From: an uncultured Altererythrobacter sp.
Lineage (GTDB): Bacteria > Pseudomonadota > Alphaproteobacteria > Sphingomonadales > Sphingomonadaceae
Direction of reading: 5' to 3'
NCBI GenBank assembly: GCA_946886565.1
Contig: CAMPIX010000051.1
Span: forward strand, 1 to 6,869
DNA: 6,869 nucleotides
Made by a program: the position numbers and the translations under genes
In this document: positions 1 through 4,877 of the stretch, piece after piece
How positions within the stretch are numbered: the first letter of the stretch is position 1
Layout: every line of letters starts with the position of its first letter
Notes under the pieces: generated by a model
What the model saw: only the letters and a program-made list of their open reading frames with translations
The model's database searches: none
What the model was told of the DNA's origin: nothing

Positions 1-172
1 GTGTCGGGGGTCCCCCCGGGGGGGTTATACCCCGGGGCGGGGCCCGCCCATTACCCCCGAGAGTTTTTTACCCCCCCCCCCCTCGGGGGGTGGGTTGGGG
101 GGGGGCCCTGTCCGGCGATGCCGCACCTTCCCCACCCCCCGGCCCCCTCCCCTGAAGGGGAGGGGGAGAGGG
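1..172. other. GC-rich low-complexity, palindromic stretch at window edge
   Basis: This stretch is dominated by runs of C and G: twelve C at 71-82, and G runs at 85-90 and 97-105. It also holds several GC palindromes. No protein family is recognisable in any frame. On the minus strand it directly follows the last recognisable gcvPB codon. The clean part (about 107-172) looks like a dispersed GC-rich palindromic repeat of the kind common between genes in sphingomonads. The part from 1 to about 106 looks like a degraded second copy with wrong homopolymer lengths. A contig end built from low-quality reads in a hairpin-rich repeat explains this best; a real repeat insertion is the alternative. 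Confidence 0.6.
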
Positions 173-331
173 AAAATCGACGCCGGTCGTCTCGCGGTGG
201 CCGATCTCGAAGATCAGCGGCTCTTCCAGCATCAGCGCGCGGTTGCCGGTGGCTGTGGCAGGCCCGGCATGCATGCCGTCTTCGGCCGCGGTCATCTCGG
301 GCTTCCAGCCGGACTTGTTGGGCGCGTTCAT
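68..331 (-). CDS. Glycine decarboxylase subunit 2 (GcvPB), N-terminal fragment, broken
   Basis: GcvPB is the PLP-lysine-bearing half of the two-subunit glycine decarboxylase (P-protein). The ATG at 331-329 overlaps the gcvPA stop as ATGA, and GGGAG at 344-340 lies 8 bases upstream, so translational coupling is likely. Residues 1-53 read as a normal GcvPB N-terminus: [20 protein letters not shown], then [18 protein letters not shown]. The family usually continues FPAAP followed by an Arg/Gly-rich segment. Here a Pro/Gly-rich repeat peptide begins at about base 172, and an in-frame TAA follows at 70-68, giving 87 residues instead of roughly 510-525. The catalytic lysine region is absent. The identity of the first 53 residues is well supported. 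Whether the break is biological or an assembly error at a contig end cannot be told here, and I favour the assembly error. Confidence 0.7.
   Translation of the reverse strand: MNAPNKSGWKPEMTAAEDGMHAGPATATGNRALMLEEPLIFEIGHRETTGVDFPSPPPLQGRGPGGGEGAASPDRAPPQPTPRGGGG
143..166. repeat. Perfect GC-rich palindrome (10-bp stem, 4-base loop)
   Basis: Ten bases (CCCCCTCCCC, 143-152) are followed by TGAA and then by the exact reverse complement GGGGAGGGGG (157-166). It looks like one half of a dispersed palindromic repeat. A degraded partner of similar composition lies at about 71-105, separated by a spacer containing GCCCTGTCCGGCGATGCCGC. Read as gcvPB codons on the minus strand it gives a Pro/Gly/Arg-rich peptide ([14 protein letters not shown]), which is typical of translated repeat DNA and does not resemble the GcvP family. 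Confidence 0.7.
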
Positions 332-1689
332 GCCAGTTTCTCCCGGAGCGCGGCGGCAAGGGTTTCGATGTCGTCCTCGGTCGTGGTTTCGGTGACCGCG
401 ACCAACAGGCCCTGCGCGAACTCGGAGTGCCCCGGATAGAGCCGCCCGAGCGAGACGCCCGCGAGGATGCCGTCGTCGGCGAGCTGGCGCACGATCTCGC
501 GCGCATCGGTGCCGAGCGTGACGGTGAATTCGTTGAAGAAGCTGTCGTTGAGCACGCTCACGCCGGGGATCGCGCCCAGCGCGTCGGCCGCCTTGCAGGC
601 GAGCGAATGGTTCCACGCGGCCAGCCGCCGCAGCCCTTCCTCGCCCAGCAGCGTCATGTGGACCGAGAACGCCAGCGCGCACAGGCCGGAATTGGTGCAG
701 ATGTTGCTGGTCGCCTTCTCGCGGCGGATGTGCTGCTCGCGGGTCGAGAGCGTGAGCACGAAGCCGCGCTTGCCCTCGGCATCCTGCGTCTCGCCGCAGA
801 GGCGCCCGGGCATCTGGCGCACGTGCTTGGCATCGCGCACCGCGAACAGACCGAGGTACGGCCCGCCGAATTGCAGGCCGACGCCGATCGACTGGCCTTC
901 GCCCACCACGATGTCCGCGCCGAGTTCACCGGGCGACTTGATCGCGCCCAGCGAGACCGGCTCGGTATTGACCGCGATCAGCAGCGCGCCCTTGGCGTGC
1001 GCCGCGTCGGCGATCGCGGCGAGATCGGGGATGCGGCCGAGAATGTCAGGGTATTGCACCACGACGCACGAGGTCTGGTCGTCGATCCGCGCAATCAGCC
1101 CGTCGTTGTCGGGCGCGCCCTGCAGGGTGGGCAGCGCGTCGGCGATCTCGTCGTCGGTGAACTTGGCCATCGTGCGCACGACTTCGGCGTAGTGCGGGTG
1201 CAGCGCGCCCGAGAGCACCGCCCGCTTGCGCTTCGTCACCCGCGCCGCCATCGCCACCGCTTCCCAGCACGCGGTCGAGCCGTCGTACATCGAGGCATTG
1301 GCGACCGCGCAGCCGTAGAGCCGTGCGACCTGGCTCTGGAATTCGAACAGCATCTGCAGTGTGCCCTGCGCGATTTCGGGCTGATAGGGCGTGTAGGCGG
1401 TCAGGAACTCGCCGCGCTGGATCACGTGGTCGACCGTGGCGGGCACGTGGTGGCGATAGGCCCCTGCGCCGAGGAAGAACGGTGCGTCGGCCGCAGCGAG
1501 GTTCTTCTTCGACAGCCGCCTCATGTGTTTTTCGACCGCCATCTCGCTCGCGTGGAGCGGCAGACCCTCGATGGGGCCGGAGAGGCGCGCTTCTTCGGGC
1601 ACATCGAGGAACAGGTCGTCGATCGACTGGGCGCCGATCTTGGCGAGCATTTCACCGCGGTCGGTGTCGGTCAGGGGTAGGTAGCGCAT
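328..1689 (-). CDS. gcvPA: Glycine decarboxylase (P-protein) subunit 1
   Basis: This is the non-lysine subunit of the two-subunit P-protein. Together with GcvPB it decarboxylates glycine and loads the aminomethyl group onto lipoyl-GcvH in the cytoplasm. The product is 453 residues, close to the usual length of about 450. Family signatures are visible: N-terminal [10 protein letters not shown], glycine-rich [14 protein letters not shown] (71-84), [11 protein letters not shown] (99-109), the [10 protein letters not shown] segment (131-140), [18 protein letters not shown] (263-280) and [16 protein letters not shown] (325-340). The ATG at 1689 fits the family N-terminus and has AGGAAAG 7 bases upstream. 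An in-frame ATG 18 bases further upstream would only add MQESKI and would overlap that ribosome site. The gene follows gcvH after 97 bases containing a repeat doublet, and overlaps gcvPB by 4 bases. The reading frame is intact. Confidence 0.96.
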   Translation of the reverse strand: MRYLPLTDTDRGEMLAKIGAQSIDDLFLDVPEEARLSGPIEGLPLHASEMAVEKHMRRLSKKNLAAADAPFFLGAGAYRHHVPATVDHVIQRGEFLTAYTPYQPEIAQGTLQMLFEFQSQVARLYGCAVANASMYDGSTACWEAVAMAARVTKRKRAVLSGALHPHYAEVVRTMAKFTDDEIADALPTLQGAPDNDGLIARIDDQTSCVVVQYPDILGRIPDLAAIADAAHAKGALLIAVNTEPVSLGAIKSPGELGADIVVGEGQSIGVGLQFGGPYLGLFAVRDAKHVRQMPGRLCGETQDAEGKRGFVLTLSTREQHIRREKATSNICTNSGLCALAFSVHMTLLGEEGLRRLAAWNHSLACKAADALGAIPGVSVLNDSFFNEFTVTLGTDAREIVRQLADDGILAGVSLGRLYPGHSEFAQGLLVAVTETTTEDDIETLAAALREKLA

Positions 1690-1696
1690 AATCTTG

Positions 1697-1703
1697 CTTT
1701 CCT
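1697..1703 (-). promoter_or_regulatory. gcvPA: Ribosome binding site of gcvPA
   Basis: AGGAAAG lies 7 bases before the ATG at 1689. It supports this start over the upstream in-frame ATG at 1707. It sits immediately downstream of the palindromic repeat doublet (1707-1776), so repeat folding could affect ribosome access. Confidence 0.65.
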
Positions 1704-1706
1704 GCA

Positions 1707-1776
1707 CCCCCGCGAAGGCGGGGGCCTCATGCGATTGGCGGAGCGTCGGCGGCCCGAGGCCCCGCCTTCGCGGGGG
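1707..1776. repeat. Palindromic repeat doublet (REP/BIME-like) between gcvH and gcvPA
   Basis: Two copies of a GC-rich palindrome lie in opposite orientation within the 97-base gcvH-gcvPA gap. The left copy (1707-1728) reads CCCCCGC-GAAG-GCGGGGG followed by CCTC, a 7-bp stem with a GAAG loop. The right copy (1756-1776) is its reverse complement with one C missing. The two can fold as separate hairpins or pair with each other across a 27-base spacer. The pattern resembles dispersed intergenic repeats of sphingomonads. There is no T tract on the minus-strand side, so it does not look like a simple intrinsic terminator. A role in mRNA stability or partial attenuation between gcvTH and gcvPAPB is possible but only inferred. 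Confidence 0.75.
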
Positions 1777-1786
1777 CTCGCGCGAA

Positions 1787-2158
1787 TTAAAGCCCCTCGA
1801 CGAAGCTCTTGTAGGCGCTCTCGTCCATCAGGCCTTCGAGCTGCGCGGTGTCGGCGATGGTCAGCTTGAAGAACCAGCCGTCGGCCTCGGGGCTGGAGTT
1901 GACCAGCGCCGGATCGTTCTCGAGCGCGTCGTTGGTCTCGGTCACCTCGCCGCTGATCGGCGCGTAGACGTCGCTCGCGGCCTTGACGCTCTCGACCACC
2001 GCGGCGTCCTTGCCCTTGTCGACGCTGGCGCCGATCGCGGGCAGTTCGACGAACACGATGTCGCCGAGCTGGCCTTGCGCATAATCGGTGATGCCGACGG
2101 TGGCGGTGTCGCCCGCCACGTCGATCCATTCGTGTTCTTCGGTGAAGTAACGGGCCAT
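1787..2158 (-). CDS. gcvH: Glycine cleavage system H protein (lipoyl carrier)
   Basis: GcvH is the small lipoylated shuttle of the glycine cleavage complex. Its lipoyl arm moves the aminomethyl group from GcvP to GcvT and is then reoxidised by dihydrolipoamide dehydrogenase, whose gene is not in this window. The product is 123 residues, a normal length. It shows the N-terminal [10 protein letters not shown] typical of the family, [19 protein letters not shown] (22-40) and the lipoylation motif [18 protein letters not shown], with the lipoyl lysine at residue 59. The ATG at 2158 overlaps the gcvT stop as TGATG. GGAG at 2169-2166, inside the last gcvT codons, is 7 bases upstream, so translation is probably coupled to gcvT. 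A GTG one codon earlier is possible but less likely. Confidence 0.97.
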   Translation of the reverse strand: MARYFTEEHEWIDVAGDTATVGITDYAQGQLGDIVFVELPAIGASVDKGKDAAVVESVKAASDVYAPISGEVTETNDALENDPALVNSSPEADGWFFKLTIADTAQLEGLMDESAYKSFVEGL

Positions 2159-3297
2159 CACTTATCTCCGCGGTAGTAGTTGTGGGGCACGAAGGGCATC
2201 GGCGCGACCGTGGCCGGCAGGCGCTTGCCCCTGACTTCGATTTCGAGCGCGGCGCCGGGCTCGGCGTGCGCCGAGGCGACGTAGGCCATCGCGATCGGAT
2301 GGCCGAGCGTGGGCGCGAAGCCGCCGCTGGTGACGCGGCCGACTTCTTGCTCGCCGGCATAGACGGTTGCGCCCTCGCGCGCCGGCAAACGGCCTTCGAG
2401 CGTGAGGCCGACGCGCTTGGCCTCGGTTCCGCTCTCCAGCAGGCCGAGAATGCGTTCGGCGCCGGGAAAGCCGCCTTCGGCGCGGCGACGCTTGCTGATC
2501 GCGAAGCCGAGATCGGCCGATACCGGGTCGGTCTCGGGCGAAAGATCGTGGCCGTAGAGCGGGAGACCCGCCTCGAGCCGCAGCGAATCGCGCGCGCCGA
2601 GGCCGATCGGCTTGATCTCGATTTCGGCGCAGAGGCGGCCGGCGATGGTCTCGGCATGCTCGGCAGGCACCGAAAGCTCGAACCCGTCCTCGCCGGTATA
2701 TCCCGATCGGCCGATACCAATCTCGATCTCTCCGAACCTGAACGCGGTGCCCTGCATGAACTTGAGGTCGCCGATCGCGTCGCGGAACACGCGGCCGAGC
2801 GCGGTCGCCGCCTCAGGCCCCTGCACCGCGAGCAGTGCCTGATCTTCCAGATGGGTCAGCGTGATCTCGTCGGGCAGGCGCTCGCGCAGATGGGCGATAT
2901 CGTCCCACTTGGTCGCGCCGTTGACCACGACGTAATAGCTCGGGGTTCCACCCTCGGACGTGACGTTGGTGACCATCAGATCGTCGAGAATGCCACCGTT
3001 ATCGTCGAGCAGCAGCGAGTAGCGGATGCGGCCCGGCTTCAGCGCCGAGATATCGCCCGGCAGCAACGCCTCGAGCGCCTCGGCCGCGCCTTCGCCGGAG
3101 ACCAGCAGTTGCCCCATATGGCTGACGTCGAACAGCCCGGCGTGGGTGCGGGTCCACTCGTGCTCGGCGACGATGCCTTCATACTGGATCGGCATCCAGT
3201 AACCGGCGAACGGCACCATGCGCGCGCCCTGGGCGCGATGCCAGGCATCGAGGGGCAGCGTCTTCACCTCGACGTCGGATTCGGTATTTTCGCTCAA
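2158..3297 (-). CDS. gcvT: Aminomethyltransferase (glycine cleavage T protein)
   Basis: GcvT takes the aminomethyl group from GcvH, releases ammonia and makes 5,10-methylene-tetrahydrofolate. From the TTG at 3297 the product is 379 residues, the usual size. Visible signatures are [20 protein letters not shown] (14-33), [15 protein letters not shown] (54-68), the folate-site segment [16 protein letters not shown] (96-111) with the conserved Asp pair at 105-106, [11 protein letters not shown] (198-208) and [20 protein letters not shown] (232-251). I chose the TTG because the following [16 protein letters not shown] fits the usual GcvT N-terminus and GGGGAAG lies 4 bases upstream (6 bases counted from its GGGGA core). 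An in-frame ATG at 3342, preceded by GAGGGGG inside the riboswitch, would add 15 residues (MSLRTGVAPCCRGSG) that do not resemble the family. It is the first gene after the glycine riboswitch and overlaps gcvH by one base. The gene is certain; the exact start is less so. Confidence 0.95.
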   Translation of the reverse strand: MSENTESDVEVKTLPLDAWHRAQGARMVPFAGYWMPIQYEGIVAEHEWTRTHAGLFDVSHMGQLLVSGEGAAEALEALLPGDISALKPGRIRYSLLLDDNGGILDDLMVTNVTSEGGTPSYYVVVNGATKWDDIAHLRERLPDEITLTHLEDQALLAVQGPEAATALGRVFRDAIGDLKFMQGTAFRFGEIEIGIGRSGYTGEDGFELSVPAEHAETIAGRLCAEIEIKPIGLGARDSLRLEAGLPLYGHDLSPETDPVSADLGFAISKRRRAEGGFPGAERILGLLESGTEAKRVGLTLEGRLPAREGATVYAGEQEVGRVTSGGFAPTLGHPIAMAYVASAHAEPGAALEIEVRGKRLPATVAPMPFVPHNYYRGDK

Positions 3298-3301
3298 ACC
3301 A

Positions 3302-3308
3302 CTTCCCC
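3302..3308 (-). promoter_or_regulatory. gcvT: Ribosome binding site of gcvT (TTG start)
   Basis: GGGGAAG lies just upstream of the TTG at 3297. It decides the start in favour of the TTG and is itself part of the segment that can pair with the last riboswitch strand (3358-3368). Confidence 0.55.
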
Positions 3309-3368
3309 GACAGCATGGCGCCACCCCGGTGCGGAGCGACATCCACGGTTGCCCCCTCTGTCGGGAAA
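3303..3368 (-). promoter_or_regulatory. Putative riboswitch expression platform masking the gcvT ribosome site
   Basis: TTTCCCGACAG (3368-3358), at the 3' edge of the second glycine aptamer, can pair with CTGTCGGGGAA (3313-3303), which contains the gcvT ribosome site. All 11 positions pair, ten as Watson-Crick and one as G-U. The CAG at 3360-3358 is also needed for the closing stem of aptamer 2 (CTCTG 3460-3456 with CAGAG 3360-3356), so the two structures exclude each other. The inferred logic is a translational on-switch: glycine stabilises the aptamer and frees the ribosome site. The complementarity is seen directly; the mechanism is inferred. Confidence 0.6.
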
Positions 3369-3576
3369 CCTGAGAGACTGGCCCGCGTCCACTCGATGGC
3401 GGCAGCGGGCTTACCCCTTCGGTGGCTCCGGCCGCCGTGGGCACGAAGCGCTTTCCAGAGTGTCCACCGGGCGAGCGGTCCCGTGTGCCTGAGAGTTTCC
3501 GGGGCGGTTGCTCCTTCGGCGCCGCCGGCTCCGCGAAAATGGGCGCAGCCGGCGATCTCTCCCGCTCGTCCGCCCG
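3356..3576 (-). ncRNA. Tandem glycine riboswitch (two aptamers)
   Basis: This cis-acting RNA senses glycine upstream of the gcv operon. Aptamer 1 is closed by CGAGCGG (3568-3562) and CCGCTCG (3478-3472). It carries the conserved GGGAGAG (3563-3557), GCCGAAGGAGCAA (3520-3508) and ACTCTCAGGCA (3496-3486). An arm of GCCGGCT (3553-3547) pairs with AGCCGGC (3530-3524). Aptamer 2 is closed by CTCTG (3460-3456) and CAGAG (3360-3356). It carries CACCGAAGGGGTAAG (3424-3410) and TCTCTCAGG (3377-3369), with a stem GCCCGC/GCGGGC (3410-3405 with 3386-3381). Leader CGGGC (3576-3572) can pair with linker GCCCG (3472-3468), matching the known leader-linker kink-turn of tandem glycine riboswitches. Aptamer 2 has GGAAAG where GGAGAG is usual. 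Position directly before gcvT agrees with the known regulon. Confidence 0.95.
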
Positions 3577-3611
3577 TGCCGGAATCGCATTTCGGCGCGG
3601 AGGACGCGCCG

Positions 3612-3640
3612 TCCCTGCTGCAACCGGGGCGCGGCGTCAA
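3612..3640 (-). promoter_or_regulatory. Possible promoter of the riboswitch-gcvTHPAPB operon
   Basis: TTGACG at 3640-3635 matches a -35 box. A 17-base spacer leads to CAGGGA (3617-3612), a poor -10 box. The placement is sensible, between the lipoprotein gene stop and the riboswitch leader, and a promoter must lie in this gap or further upstream. The sequence evidence is weak. Confidence 0.3.
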
Positions 3641-3641
3641 T

Positions 3642-3661
3642 GCCCCGCCGCGGGTCGGGGC
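3642..3661 (-). terminator. Possible stem-loop at the end of the serine hydrolase gene
   Basis: GCCCCG (3661-3656) can pair with CGGGGC (3647-3642) over an 8-base loop, 3 bases after the TAA stop. There is no T tract after it, so it would be an imperfect intrinsic terminator, or simply a GC-rich chance hairpin. Confidence 0.3.
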
Positions 3662-3664
3662 GAC

Positions 3665-4840
3665 TTATTCGCCGGCCCGCCGCGCACGGGCGAGCAGCGC
3701 GATCTCCTCCGCGGTAAACCCGCCTTCCTTGCCGTCGGTGCGCGCCGGCACGCGGGTGGTGAAATAGGCGACGCCTTCGCCCGTCGCCGGATCGAGCCAC
3801 AGGCCCGAGCGCAGGCCATAGGCGTCGCCGGCATGGCCGATTCGGAAGGCATCGTCGGCGAACAGCCGCTCGTCGCAATCCGGCCCTCCTGCGCCGAGGG
3901 TCTGAACCGCCAGCCCGTAGCGACAAAACCAGGGCGCGCCGCTCGCCTCGTCGCCGTGCGGCCGGGCCAGTTCGGCGAGGCTGGCGGCGGAGAGAAATCC
4001 TTCGCCGCGCCGCGCGATCATCTGGCCGATCCGCGCCAGATCCATGCCCGATATCCGCACCCCGCCCTGCGGCGAGAACAGCGAGCCGTTGGTTCCCGGG
4101 ACATAGCCGGCGAGGTCGCAGCTTCCATCGGCGGCCGCCACCGCCAGGCATTCGGGACGCCGGCCCTTCAGATCATCGCGCGCGACCTCGCCCGCCGAGG
4201 TGTACAGCACCACCGCCCGCGCCACCGCTTCGTCCGAGCACCCCGACCAGTTCATGCAGGCGTCGATATCGAGCGGCGCGAACACCAGCCGCGTCATCAG
4301 CCGGTCGAAGCGCTCGCCGCTGACCTGCTCCATCACGCTGGCGATAACCGGCGAGTTGATGTTGCCATACTCGAAACCGATGTGCCCCTGCGCATCGGGC
4401 TTCGCCCACGCCTGGGGCCGCGCGAGCCGCTCGCGCAGCGTCTCGCCGAGCGGAATGACGTAGTCGCCCGCATCACGCAGCCCCGCGCGGTGCGACAGCA
4501 GCATGCGCAAGGTGATCGCTTCGTCCGGCCGGTTGGGATTGCGCAGGCGCCAGCCGAGATAGTCCGAGACATCCCGGTCGAGATCGAGCTGCCCCGCCTC
4601 GACCATCCGCATGACCCCGAGCGCGACGATCAGCTTCGAGATGCTGGCGATCCGGACCGGACTCTCGGTCGTCACGCGGCGGCCGCTCTCCGCATCGGCA
4701 AACCCCTCGGCGACGAGCACCCGGCGCATTTCGCGGTCGAAGGCGACCACCACGCTCGCCGGGGCGCTCGCAGGCGCATCGGGCGCACTGGCGCAGCTCG
4801 CCAGCGCCAGCACGGAAAGAACGGAGAGGCCGGAGCGCAT
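3665..4840 (-). CDS. Serine hydrolase, class C beta-lactamase-like fold, predicted lipoprotein
   Basis: This is a 391-residue protein of the penicillin-binding/beta-lactamase superfamily (Pfam Beta-lactamase type). The N-terminus MRSGLSVLSVLALASC is a lipoprotein signal with lipobox LAS-C and Cys16 as the likely lipidated residue, so it should sit on the periplasmic side of a membrane. The SxxK motif is S66-I-S-K69, the Tyr motif is Y158-G-N160, and a HAG (336-338) sits where the KTG/HxG triad element is expected. LLSHRAGL (114-121) is also typical of the family. Six further cysteines (195, 201, 231, 241, 306, 322) would allow disulfides. The ATG at 4840 is fixed by the signal peptide, although no clear ribosome site precedes it; it lies 37 bases after the metH stop. 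Substrate is unknown: esterase, peptidase or beta-lactam hydrolase are all possible. Nothing visible ties it to one-carbon metabolism. Confidence 0.88.
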   Translation of the reverse strand: MRSGLSVLSVLALASCASAPDAPASAPASVVVAFDREMRRVLVAEGFADAESGRRVTTESPVRIASISKLIVALGVMRMVEAGQLDLDRDVSDYLGWRLRNPNRPDEAITLRMLLSHRAGLRDAGDYVIPLGETLRERLARPQAWAKPDAQGHIGFEYGNINSPVIASVMEQVSGERFDRLMTRLVFAPLDIDACMNWSGCSDEAVARAVVLYTSAGEVARDDLKGRRPECLAVAAADGSCDLAGYVPGTNGSLFSPQGGVRISGMDLARIGQMIARRGEGFLSAASLAELARPHGDEASGAPWFCRYGLAVQTLGAGGPDCDERLFADDAFRIGHAGDAYGLRSGLWLDPATGEGVAYFTTRVPARTDGKEGGFTAEEIALLARARRAGE

Positions 4841-4877
4841 GGCGGGGGTGATCGCGCGGCCCCGCCGCGGCGTCAAC

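Noticed and set aside
1..1680. Long open frame on the plus strand (559 codons)
   Set aside because: It is antisense to gcvPA and the repeat region. The translation is Arg/Gly/Ala/His-rich without any family signature, as expected for a shadow frame in GC-rich DNA.
1707..1776. Repeat doublet as an intrinsic terminator after gcvH
   Set aside because: No T tract follows the hairpins on the minus strand, and the downstream gcvPA has only this gap, with no visible promoter of its own.
2182..3492. Plus-strand open frame opposite gcvT and the riboswitch
   Set aside because: Antisense shadow of gcvT with no recognisable domain; the minus-strand GcvT reading is unambiguous.
3179..3640. Minus-strand open frame through the riboswitch as a leader peptide gene
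   Set aside because: The stretch is fully explained by the two glycine aptamers, and the frame runs out of phase into gcvT without any protein signature.
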